From Drechslerella dactyloides (taxonomy: Eukaryota; Ascomycota; Orbiliomycetes; Orbiliales; Orbiliaceae): DNA of 64,000 bases. Below are positions 22,738 to 34,387 of this stretch, piece after piece. The position numbers were made by a program, and so were the translations under genes. The stretch is taken from NCBI GenBank assembly GCA_020064725.1, contig JAGTWJ010000010.1, positions 1,612,001-1,676,000 on the forward strand, in the 5' to 3' direction. The notes under the pieces were generated by a model. It was not told the DNA's origin. It saw only the letters and a program-made list of their open reading frames with translations, and made no database searches. Position 1 is the first letter of the stretch; the number at the start of each line of letters is the position of its first letter.

Positions 22738-24855
22738 ATGACGACCGCCTGGATTCGTGCAGGTGGCCAGCAGAGTCCGAACGGTGCGAGATCATGGAGC
22801 CTGCCAATTTATGACACTACAGGTATTGCAGGCTATTTTATCCGGAGCTGGGTACGATGGCAGAGCGACTTCCTCAACTGGACAAGACACACTCGCAGAC
22901 GCCCAGGACGGCCAGCCTCCTCTGCGACAAGTTTGAGTTTTGTAGCCAGCTTCCTACTCTCAATCCTTTGTGCGCAGAGATGTCGCGCCGATATAGTTGA
23001 TGTTCTCGTCGGCCTTCGAAACGGTGATTTAGAACTCGTCTTCACGCCTGAGGTGGTCTACCAGGACGTAGGGCAACAAGTGCGCTTCCAATTCTACCCG
23101 CAAAACCATTCCGTCGCCCAGTCTTCTCTCGACAGGCCGTGCGCACCTCTGGGTGGAGCATCATCCGCCGTCGGCTTTTTCTCTGGATTCAACTCAATTG
23201 ACAGCACCGACCAAACGATTCCGACATTCACAATAAACATCACTTCGACTGAACCGGTATACTTTTACTGCGCACAAGGAAGACATTGTCAAGGTGGCAT
23301 GGTCGGGATCATAAACCCGTAAGTTTCACGACGCAGAGCGAGCTTTCCATTTTTACTCCTGGTCGTCACACAGGTTGAGACGCGACTGTATATATAATGT
23401 TCCGGCTTACCACAGGCATCTCTCGAACGTGAGCACGTTCAAGCTTATCCCCTTTCTTCAAATCCCCAGCGCTTTAGTCGTTGTTTCTCTTTCTCGGACA
23501 GTACCTCGCGTCCGTGTTTTAGGAATTGCTATCTTTTCGCATCGGCCAGCCAGACGATTCTGAAAGTATATACTGCAGCCATTTTGGCTAGAACCAGGAC
23601 ATAGAAATAGTCCCGCTGACAGTTTACCTTTGCATATAGACCAAGCGCCGATGCCATCAACGTTTTCAAAGCCGCGGCATCCAAAGTACCGTTTACGGAA
23701 ATACCTTTGACTCCACCACAAGACTTACCTTCTCCAAAATTCCCCACAACGAGTTTTGCGGGTTTGTCGCGACCAACGACGACGGGCGCAGACCCCGGGT
23801 ACACCCCAAATACACCGGCGGCTAAGGCGGCGAACACCGGTGGTTTATCCACTAGTGGGTATATAGCTGTAGCATGCATTGGCGCGCTACTACTATTCAT
23901 CGCGGCAATAGTAGCGTGGTGTATTGTCCTGCGACGGCGTCGACGTCGAGAGCGCGGTCAAAGAATGACGGCATCTGATGATCGGGAGCGGCGGAGGCAA
24001 CGAGGGAAAGAGGTATCATCGCGGGTGGTACAGCCTTATCGTGATATAGAGCCAGGGATGATCGATCTGGATGTTATGACAGGGCCTTCGCAGGCCAGTT
24101 ATGCCTATAGCTTTCGGCGGCCACCGACTAACGAGCCCAATCGCCATTCGGTTGTGGTTGTACAGAGGCCTCGGTCCTACGTTTCACCGAACAGCATGAG
24201 TTCTACCAGCAGTAGACATTTGTCAGCGAATGTCATCCATCTTGATCATCGACCGTCTACAGCAACTATGCGCCAATATAGTCGGATGTCGATGCCACAT
24301 CCACCCACAAGCTCAAGGATGTCTTACCAAGGTCCTTCGAGGTCGTACTCTCATTCTCGGCGTGTGCCTAGCAGACGTTATTCGACTCAATCGATCCCGG
24401 TCAATCATCATCGACAGTCGATACTTCGAAAACCCAGTCCGACGCAACAGGCGCACTATGAGGAGTTGCAGCGGATGAAAGCGGAGCAAAAGCGGGTTGA
24501 ACAGCACCGAAAATCGCTGACTCCAGGACCAAGCCGGTCGTCACCAACCCCTCCTGCGCCTATCCTACCACGGTGGAAGATATTCAAAAAGTCCACGTAT
24601 CGGCGCCGAATGGAAGTCAGAGAAATCGATATCCACGATGTAAATCGACATCAAACCCCTGGGTCAAGAAAGCCAACCCCAAGTGTAATCTCAAGACCTA
24701 CTGCCGCGGTGACAAGCGACGGAGATGCAACGATCGAAAGAAATGTCAGCCCAAGAACTGAAACAGATACCACAGCAGTAGATACGCAAGGAAGAGAAAC
24801 CACCAGTCATACAGCAAATAGTGAAACGATGCTCAGGACTACCAGTGGTGGGTAG
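22738..24855 (+). CDS. membrane-anchored cupredoxin-like extracellular protein
   Basis: Two exons, 22738-23318 and 23640-24855, give 598 aa. A hydrophobic signal-like stretch (LSFVASFLLSILCA, residues about 67-80) leads into a plastocyanin-like domain: VGQQVRFQFYPQNHSV, then VYFYCAQGRHCQGGMVGIINP. The His, Cys, His and Met needed for a type 1 copper site are all present (NHS, YC, RH, GGM). A Ser/Thr/Pro stalk follows, then one transmembrane helix (GYIAVACIGALLLFIAAIVAW), a poly-arginine stop-transfer and a long Ser/Arg-rich cytoplasmic tail. This is a common ascomycete surface-protein layout. The 321-nt intron is long for this window but joins GIINP to PSADAINVFKAA exactly as in the family. 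The start is doubtful: an upstream exon may replace the first 60 or so residues. Confidence 0.8.
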
Positions 24856-27800
24856 TGTTCAGGAGATGGAAGTTTTTGTTTGTTTTGTGTATTTCGGCAT
24901 GACGGCGTTCTTTTTGACAAAAATATACATGGTTTATGGTCTTATTGGATGTTTTCCGAAAGTAATGTTTTCATTCTCTTCATTGCGCCATACTCAAAGG
25001 ATACCCTCTCTTGTTCTGAAAACTAAACATCACTCTGTTGTTAGTGTCGCCCCCCTAAACACTAGTACTTTCACATCTTTCCTTGGGCAGAATTTCCTGT
25101 CAAGATTTCATTAGATTTCCTCTGTATCGTTGCCTGGCGTCACATCTCCTATAGTTTTCCTTAATATCCGAACTCACATGAGCCGATTGATCAGTCGATG
25201 TTACAAAGTGAAATAGTTCGCTAGTATAGAAGTATCGAGCCAGCGATCCCCAGTTTACCCGAGGACACGTCTTTTCGCAATTTTGATACAGCGGGTCCTG
25301 ATCTCGTACGATAATGATATCCGACGATTAGTAATTATACATTTGAGCAATTCTGAGGTCAAGGACAACATGTGAGCGAATAGGAAATTGAGTATTCGCA
25401 CGAGCGTAGAAAGCTCTTGCACCATACGCCCCCAGTCTTCTGATATGGTAATATGCAACGCCATGGGCATTAAAACCCGACTTATACCGGCGTTGTATAT
25501 GGCCCGCTGAAAGCATACATGATGCTCTAAATCTCACCCCTCGTACATATTTATAGCTCGTAGATCCCGCATATTCAGTGTCCCAGATTGGAATGTGAAT
25601 GCATTGTACAATTTCACTAAACCTGGGTAAAATCCGTGCCGCTGTTACCATCCACCTCGACCTAGGAGCCGATATCTAGGACGTGCACGGCCGGGGTAGG
25701 TGACCTAGGAGAGCTGTCTGGGACAGGCCTGTTACCAACCCATCAACATGCCAGTGTCAAGGATGCGGACTGCCGATGTCGATATTTGGTCTTTTGAGCG
25801 AGCGACTGCCTTGGAGGGTCATCCGATTCGCACCCACACCCCTAGGCCCCTTGGATCGAAAGAGGGGTTCGTATATCTCTCTGAACTGTACTGATAGCGC
25901 AACATACCTCCACAAAGCGTTATATCGATAGGTCAAGGTATGCTTGAGCTTAGAAATACCCCTCTTAGGTATTGTAGTAGGATATTGCAGCCTTTGGGAA
26001 CATACGGACGGTAAGACGACATATTGCTTCCCTTGACCATTCCGATGGTATACGGTATTCAGATTAAGCTAAAGCTTGCATTTGAAGGCGTGTAATAACG
26101 ACTAGCTCGAGCTCCTGGAGCATAAGGCAATCATATAATGGCCATCGGCGTCTTTCGTATTTCGGGCAGCTTGTGTAGGATTTTTGAATCGAAACCAGCC
26201 GAAATGTCACCACTGAAAAATTGCGCGGCGACACACCGAATGGACCGCAGCCTATCCTATCTCTAAGGCGTATGTAACGGCATGTACGTATGCACTCTAT
26301 CCAGATTGCGTCGCAAAGTCTTTCTTCGAACCAAGTGTGACATCCGCGTTGTTCGACGCTCGCAATCTGCGCAATTCGATCCGAAGTATCAGCCAAATCA
26401 TACTAAGCAGACGAGACATGCAGCACGCCGCCTGCAGCGTGGTCATTGCAGGTCTCGGGGGTCACTGCTTTGCCCGCGAGCTACGTTTGCAGAACAATCC
26501 AGGAACATACATGCGTACAATAGAAACGGCCGAAATTGGGGCGCGTGGCCTGGACTCAACGAAGCAAGTGCAGAAGACTTTTCTTGGCAAGCACAATCAA
26601 TTTGAACTTCCTTTTTTCGCAATTTTTTCTTCGTGTCCATTCTGCCAACGTACATGCACAACCTCCACTCGGGTTCCCGATCAGCCGCATTTTGAGAATT
26701 TATGACGATGATGCCATCTCGGGCGCCTGGCGGACGGAATGCGGTCCTCGTTGATCTGTACGAAGTAGTATTAAGAAGTTTGCTAGTAGAAGCTCGGTAG
26801 AGTTATTCGGAACCGCATCTTCGCCTGATGTCTATCGACCCCACCCAAGATATCTCATTCGGGACGGATCGTTCAAGTCCCTTTGCTTCGCAATGTCGAC
26901 CGATTGAATCACCCCGCAGCATTGTAACGGCCTTCATCCGCGTGTCTGTTTATCCCAACGGCAACAATGGACCCGAAGTCCCCTCATTGGGCCGGCAGAC
27001 AATGTTCTTACGTCTTCTAGAGACTTGTCGATATAGGTCATAGTGCGCATTGACTAATAAAATTAGCCAGTCGTGTCAACAGGCTTGAAGAGGGATAGCA
27101 CATGGAAGTCTGGACCCATATCCATCTCGATTACCACCGAGTGCACCAAGTCGAGCGCCATTCTCCATTTTGATACCTCGGCGTGCTGCATTAGTCGGCC
27201 GAAACAAGGGAAAGCTCCAAATGAAAAAAACGAATGCAGCGGCCAAATCCACATGTTCTGGCGCTCGCCTATTCGCATTTGATCCTGAAGGGAGCCCAAA
27301 ACTCCGACGGCCCTGAACCCTTGAGATTTTTTCTTTTCAGAAAATTGCGATTGAGAGCGCGGTCCTCAATCCAGTAGATTAATTCTTATCCGAAAGTCAG
27401 GCACGCCGCAGCCCAAGCCAGAAATGTTTCATGGGAACATTCGAATCCGACGGCGCAGCAAGAATTTTAAGCTTCTGGTTTAGAGATTGCGACTGGAGCC
27501 TATGGTTCGACGGCCGACTCCTGCGCATGTTTGGACTCCGAAGTCGTATTCGGCATTAAGAATTTTGTAGGCCGATGTATTGCATGTCTATGCTATCGCT
27601 TTAAAAGCCCATCCGACACCTCGGCCCAGGAACCAGGCTCCCCAACCTTGCTATCTCTGGTATTATATTAATAGGAACGGGTTGCACAGGTTGCCCATCT
27701 TCAAATTCGACTTCTTTATGATTTCTCAGCTGAATCTTCAAGAGGTGTCGCTAAGATCACACTAGTCGGCCGACTGTTCTGGCTTAGGGTTCCGGCTCTC

Positions 27801-27938
27801 AACTACCGGGCTCTCTTCTCTCCTGCATATATAGTTCCAGCACGGACACCGACACAACAAGACACTTTAAGCGTACAAAATACCTGAAAACCTACCTGAT
27901 ATAATTAGTCGAGCTGCAACCGCGGCTATCTCAATACA
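24856..27938. other. 3.1-kb gene-poor stretch and hydrolase promoter
   Basis: I see no convincing gene on either strand. The open frames are short and lack domain-like sequence. The last 150 bases contain the TATA-like box of the next gene. Confidence 0.45.
27828..27834 (+). promoter_or_regulatory. TATA-like box
   Basis: TATATAG lies 111 bases before the ATG of the alpha/beta hydrolase, a usual distance for a fungal TATA element. Confidence 0.4.
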
Positions 27939-29278
27939 ATGGCGGTCCTACTACCATATCTGAACCTTACGGATCACCAAATCTTTATCAGCAGCGTTAT
28001 ACCCTGCACCATTCTATCCGCTGTGGTCCTCGTCACCGGCATTCTATCGCTCTGTTGGCCACAATGGTTCGGTAAACGCTGTGCTGCTTTGACTCCACCT
28101 GTGACACCTGCGGCAACACAAGCTAGTTTTCCGGATTTAGACGACGCGGACCAGGGCTCCAGCATCCTTGCGTCGATAACAATCGAGAGAATTATGGGCC
28201 TCCTGTTCCTCCGATCGAGGATATCCCCAATAATACCGTCGCCAGAGAAAACACTGCTGCCAAAATTATCATCGGAGGAACAGGCTGGTTTGGCTTACCA
28301 TCCCGGCTCATTGCCCGGAGGGAGATGGCTTCAGACGCCAACCGGACGGATCAGGGTTTACGAATTCGGCCCGGAGGATGGGAAGCGAGTGCTTTTCGTG
28401 CATGGGATCTCAACGCCGAGCATCGTTGCAAGGGACATGTTGACCAATCTGGCCAGGAAGGGCTGTCGCATCATAGCATTCGGTACGTTCGGGATCAAAA
28501 TTTTCACTCGCTAACTTGTCTTGTTCCTGAGCTGACTGGGATGTGACTGCTAGACTTACCAGGACGGGGTTATTCTGAATGCTGCAAAATCACGCCACAC
28601 GATATGAGACTATACTCTGCTCTTATCTTGATGGTGACGACGTCATCGACAGCCCCGGGTGGATTTTTTCCTTTCAATATCATCGGCTATTCCCTTGGCG
28701 GAGGGATCACGGTTTCCTTTGCATCGCAGTTTCCACATTTGATATCTTCGATCGTGGTATTGTCATCAGCGGGGCTGCTACCATATTCTATGGCACCCTT
28801 CGGCCTGAAATGCTGTCTCCAACCTTGGGTTCCCGTTTGGCTTGTTGATAGGCTGCTCTCCACTCAGCTAAAAGGAGAAGAAGAAGCCCCGATCGATTTT
28901 CCCGTCAAGCAAGCGGAACCAAAAACAGAGCCTCTGGATATATTCTCGGTCATCAGATGGCAAAATCGCTACCAAAAGGGGTTTATAAGCAGCTATATCA
29001 ACAGTATGAGGAATGGGCCGATATTCGACCGTGTGGACGAGTGGGAGAGTGTAGGCAGGTTCCTTCGAGAGGGAAAATTTGCCGGGAGAGGTGGCAAGAT
29101 GTTGGTGTTTTATGGTGAGAAGGATGATCTGACACCTCCAGTCTTGCTAAATCGAGTGGTGGCGTGTGTTGGCGAGGACCAAGTCAAGAGTGTGATCGTG
29201 GAGGATGGGACGCATGAGATCATTGTTTACCAATGGGACAGAATTCTCGAAGAGGTCGTTGATTTCTGGGGTTTGTAA
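27939..29278 (+). CDS. alpha/beta hydrolase with N-terminal membrane anchor
   Basis: Two exons, 27939-28482 and 28554-29278, give 422 aa. A transmembrane helix (IPCTILSAVVLVTGILSLCW, residues about 20-40) tethers the enzyme. The fold then shows the oxyanion-side VLFVHGIS, DLPGRGYSE after the intron, nucleophile elbow GYSLGG (Ser about 228), acid YGEKDDLTPP and catalytic DGTHEI. The full Ser-Asp-His triad is therefore present. Related fungal proteins are annotated only as alpha/beta hydrolases or serine hydrolases, and the substrate is unknown. The start ATG is preceded by a TATA-like box. It is flanked by gene-poor DNA on the left and by the proteasome gene on the right, and no operon-like partner is seen. 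Confidence 0.87.
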
Positions 29279-30448
29279 CAAGCAACTCTGGCCCCGAGAC
29301 TAGGCTCATAACAAGTACTAGAGGCTGCCTGGAGCGCTTCTAGCTGAGCTGCCATGGCCAGAGTCTGATAGATCCAGATATGGCGCTATCGACCACGACG
29401 TCACGACTATCTTGCAGTCGGCCGTATAGGTCGGCTCTCTTTCATGTACATTTGAATGCTGTTGCTTTGATGATACCCTCAATTTATGTTAGGCGCTCAG
29501 GCTCAACTTCTTGCCACCATTGGCATAAATATATATCTTAACTTCTACATGCTCTATCGTAATCTCAATTCGATTTGATTGCACGAAATTTAGACCGCCC
29601 GGTTCCTTCTGATCCTTTGGGGCACCCAGCTCGGTGACTCAGATTAGCGATGTGATTCTGGCTATGCATTGTGCTAAATTGCGTCCACGTGCACGAACAA
29701 GTGCATTTATTGTACGCTCCGTATACCCATAGTATAGTTTAAAAAAAAACTGGGCCGCAAATTGTTTAGTGCACTGAGACTAGTCTCTGAAGAGCGGACA
29801 AAATCACAGTACTGCAGTGGTGAATTGGCGTCTGGCTTAGGAAGCCTGACTGTGTACTATCGGGGAACGAAGACTTGTTCTAGTAGTACCTTGCGGCGGC
29901 CGTGCCAGCTGACTTCTGGGTTTGGGCTCCTTCGCGAACATTCGAATTCGGCCGTTTACCTTTTCTGTCTCCGGTCGACCGTCTTGTCGTGTTGCCGCTG
30001 TTGCGTTTTGAGGCCCTGGTCCAGCGGCTGCTGGACCCATGCGTAAATCTGAGCACTGCATTTTGAAGTGGCTGCTCTGGCCGCCAGCTTGGCTTGTCAA
30101 GCCTCGTTTGTGGCGTTGGCGTCCATTATGCGAATGAGCTTGCCTTACCTAACCCACGAGAGAGATCACACTTGGTTACGCATCACCGCCCACCATCCAT
30201 CCACCTGTCCTACTCATCTATCCCGAACTTCCCCTTCCCCGTCTCCATCGTCTCCGTTACCTCTTTCCGCGTCTACGTCATTCATCCCGATACTGGGCAC
30301 CAGCATTCTGTCTCTCCCCCGCCGTTTCCCCGAAGCCCCACCTTCAACTTCAGGCCCGGGACGACACGCGAAGCGGCGTTTACCTCAGAGTGCATAGCCG
30401 TCTCGGACAATCATCTCAACTTTCGCACCGCCGCGTCCATCGACAACC
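29279..30448. other. intergenic; C-rich leader of rpn2
   Basis: The left part is the 3' flank of the hydrolase gene. The last 250 bases are pyrimidine-rich (CATCCATCCACC, CCCCTTCCCC), as in leaders of many highly expressed fungal genes. No proteasome-type control element was recognised. Confidence 0.4.
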
Positions 30449-33400
30449 ATGCTGGGCCCCGTCAATACCGCCGCTGGCCTGCTGGGTCTGCTAGAAGAAG
30501 AGGATGTTCATATCCAAAGCTATGCGTTGGAGCAGCTTGACATCCTGGTCGACGAGTTCTGGTCCGAGATTGCCGACTCTTTGGCGAAGATGTACGTGGA
30601 AACAGGAAGCTGGCGTCACCTACAGACTGCAGAACAGTTAAAACGCGTGTTAAATTCGTTTACGGACGGTTACTGATGGAAGTTTTGACTTGGGACAGTG
30701 AATCGTTATACGAGAACCAGAAGTTCCCACACCGGCAGCTTGCCGCGTTGGTGGCCTCAAAAGTGTACTATCATCTTGGAGCTTTCGATGACTCCATGAT
30801 GTATGCCCTGGGCGCTGGAAATCTCTTCGATATCTCTGGAAAATCAGAATTCATCGATACGATAATATGTAAGCACAACTTCACAGCATATCTTCGAGGT
30901 TACCATCTAATCCGAGAATCAATAACTAGCCAAATGCATCGACAAATACATATCGCTCGCGAATCCTCCTCCGCCTCCCAAAGACATGCCTCCAGCTCCT
31001 CCAGAGAAGCCCGATCCGCGATTAACCGATATCGTCGAACGCATGTTCCAAAAATGCTACGAAAATGAGGATTACAAGCCGGCGCTGGGAGTCGCAATTG
31101 AGAGCCACAGACTAGATGTCATCGAGCAGGGTATCCGGCTTGCCGGTGAGCGACAGCATGGCAATGCAAAGGCCAAGCAGGCAATGAATGGCGACGTGGT
31201 CGACAAGGCTTCCGAGCTCATGGAGTTTGTCCTGGAATTGTCGATGAATGTTGTGCAGGAAATCGGCTTAAGGGAGAAGGTAGGGTCATCCCATCTCGAC
31301 ACGCATGCGCCGGCACGGCTTTTGACAAAGTATCTGCACTATTTAGCTTCTACGACTTTTGGTGGATCTTCACCTGGAACAACCAGCCCCGGATTACTTC
31401 TCCGTCAGCAAATGCGTCGTGCATCTGAACGACTACGGTCTCGCCGCAAAGCTCCTCCGAGACTTGGTTTCCAAGGGGGATGACCAGTCTCTCTTGACAG
31501 CCTATCAGATCGCCTTCGACCTCGATTCCTCCGCCACTCAGGAATTTCTGCAGAACGTCACCAGCAACCTCCCTGATGGCGAACCCTTGACCGGTGAAAC
31601 GGCGGAAACCCAAGAAGATGACGATATCGTGGAGGAGACTGCAAAGCTACTACCTGGGACGTCTTCGGAGCTCGTATCGAAGGCCGCCGCCGAAATGAAC
31701 CAAAAGTCTTCGAAACATTACAAAGCGATTCGCAGCATTCTCAAAGGCACTAAAACCATCGAACTGAACCTCGAATTTCTCTTCAGGAATAACCATACCG
31801 AAATGTCGATTCTCAACAAGATCAGAGATTGCCTTGAAGCTAGAACCAGTTTACTACACAACGCCCTAACTTTCGCCAATGGCTTCATGAATGCTGGCAC
31901 GCTGGCTGACGGGTTTCTGCGTGCGAACTTGGAGTGGCTTGGTAAGGCCGTCAATTGGTCGAAGTTTACCGCGACCGCTGCTTTGGGCGTCATTCACCGC
32001 GGCAATCTGAGCCAAGGAATGAAACTCTTGCAGCCATACCTACCCAACTCGTCATCCGGCTCCGGCAGTCCTTATTCGCAGGGTGGCAGTTTGTATGGCC
32101 TCGGCCTGATATATGCCAACCACGGCGAGGATGTCCTCCCTTACCTTCGCCAGCAGTTTAAGGAGACTCAGGATGAAATCGTGCAGCACGGCGGTGCCCT
32201 TGGCCTGGGCGTTGCGGGTATGGCAACCGGGAATATGGACATCTATCTGGATCTGCGGACCGTGTTGTGGACCGAGTCTGCGATTTCGGGAGAAGCCGTG
32301 GGTTTGGCGATGGGTCTCATCATGCTGGGCACTGCGAACGCGCAGGCTATCGAGGAAATGAGAGCGTATGCTCATGAGACTCAGCGCGAGAAGGTCAAGA
32401 GGGGCCTTGCTCTCGGGATGGCGCTGGTTTACTACAGCAAGCAAGAGTTGGCGGATGAACTCATCGACAACCTCCTGGCGGATATGGACCCCATTCTACG
32501 GTACGGTGGTATCCTCACGATCGCGCTCGCCTACTGTGGAACTGGCTCCAACAACGCCATCCGAAAGGTCCTTCACGTTGCCGTTTCCGATGTCAACGAT
32601 GACGTTCGACGTGTTGCGGTCTTCAGCTTGGGCTTCATTCTGTTCCGAAAGTACGAGTCCGTTCCGAGAATGGTGGAGCTGCTCGCCGAATCCTACAACC
32701 CTCACGTCAGATACGGCTCCGCATTGGCTCTCGGTATCGCGTGCGCGGGCACTGGACTCGACGAGGCGCTGGATCTCCTGCAGCCTATGATCAAGGATAC
32801 GGTCGAGTTTGTGAAGCAGGGTGCCTTGATCTCGATAGGCATGATCCTTGCCCAGCACAACGAGAGCATGAATGCTAAGGTTGCGGAGTTCCGGAAAACG
32901 TTCGAGCGGATACTGAGCGATAAGACGGAGGATGTTCTATCGAAGTTTGGAGCGGCCGTGGCATTGGGTCTCCTGGACGCTGGTGGACGGAACTGCACGA
33001 TCGGGCTTCAAACGGCTACTGGAAGCGTTGACATGTCGGCTGTCGTTGGCATGGCGTGCTTTACACAGTACTGGTACTGGTTCCCGCTGGCGCATTTCCT
33101 GTCGTTGGGATTCCGACCTACGGGAATCATCGGCCTGAACGTGGATCTTGAAGTTCCGGATTTCCAAATGTGGAGCAACACCAAGCCGTCGTTATTCGAC
33201 TACCCGCCAAAGGCCGAGGAATCGACGGAGAAGACGGTCGAGAAGATCGCGACCGCGGTCTTGTCGACAACTGCGAAGGCGAGACAGCGCGCCAAGCGGA
33301 CGGAGAAGGAGAGGAGGGAACGCGAAGGGTCCGTTACGGATTCGATGGTGATCGATCCGCCGCCCGAGACACCGGTTGCATCTACGGCTGGTGAAACGCT

Positions 33401-33882
33401 CATCGACGGGAAGGAGGAAGAGACCGGGAAGAAGAAGTCATCGAAGAAGTCGCAGTCGAAGGAGACGGTCGGGTACAAGATCGATAACATGAGCAGAGTG
33501 CTCCCGGCGCAGCTCAAGTATATCAGCTTCTTGCCCGACAGTCGATATGTGCCCGTCAAGAAGGTTCGTGCTGAGCGTCTTCCGTGATAATTGTATGTTT
33601 CTAACGTTTGGCTGTGTATAGGTGACCGGTGGCGTGCTGTTACTTGCCGATAGGACACCCGACGAACCGGCCAAACTGCTCGAGCTGAAGTCCGTCAAGC
33701 CAGCACCGTCCTCTGCTGCTAATGCGGCCGCGAGCACGGCCGCAGGACCCAGCGGAAGCGAAGTCATCGGCACAGGGGGAGCTGCGGCGGCGGCTGCAGT
33801 GTTGATGCAGGACGATGACGAGGAAGACGCGGCCGTGCCATCGGCATTTGACTATTATTCCGATGGAGGGGACGACAAGTAG
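30449..33882 (+). CDS. rpn2: 26S proteasome regulatory subunit Rpn2
   Basis: Five exons, 30449-30591, 30699-30868, 30930-31279, 31347-33563 and 33622-33882, give 1,046 aa, the expected size for Rpn2/PSMD1. The N-terminus has VHIQSYALEQLD, YENQKF and SKVYYHLGAFDDSMMYALGAG. The large exon carries the proteasome/cyclosome (PC) repeats, for example GGSLYGLGLIYANHG, QHGGALGLGVAGM, VRYGSALALGIACAGTG and VKQGALISIGM. The C-terminal domain shows FWYWFPL-like YWYWFPLAHF, then TGGVLLLADRTPDEP and an acidic end. Rpn2 is a scaffold of the 19S base that carries Rpn13 and contacts Rpn1-side ATPases. An Ala-rich, acidic insertion near the end is species-specific. Every splice keeps frame and rebuilds conserved segments. 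Confidence 0.97.
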
Positions 33883-34387
33883 AGCTCGGGAAATGGATAA
33901 ATGATGGATGGATGACATATTACTGGGAGGCAGTTACTCTCCCAGCCGAGCATATTAAGCATCGTTATAAAGCCGTACCTCCTGTGTAGCGGAGCACCTG
34001 TGTATAGCCGCTGCTAGATTTAATGTCGTTTTTTTTTTCCTCTCCGTCTCGATCTTTAAACGTCGCCGTCTCTTCTTTTGCATTGCTTACGTCGTGCATC
34101 ACATACACTTGCGTCCCTGAAGATAGACAAAAGAGAGAGCACTGCTGGTCGCAATCGTCACCCGTGCATAGTCGCGTTAGCTACGTAGTCTACCGTTGGT
34201 GACGGACATCTGACACGGTCAGCCCTGCGAGCAAACACGGCGGTGGGCTGCTCGCCAAAATTAGCCTGGGGAGCTGGCGCAACGCCGCCCGTCGTGTGAC
34301 GCTGCCAACAGCAACAGCTGCTGCATCCGAGTCACCCACTCGACGGACATCGACGACCGGCCAGCATCGCCATCACGTTCAACAGCC
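33883..34387. other. intergenic between rpn2 and atg28
   Basis: This is a tail-to-head spacer of 505 bases. It holds a T-rich run near 34030 (3' end of rpn2) and then the leader of the next gene. No other feature is seen. Confidence 0.4.

Noticed and set aside
22458..22814. Plus-strand frame of 118 aa just before the cupredoxin gene
   Set aside because: Overlaps the start of the next gene in another frame and has no protein-like pattern.
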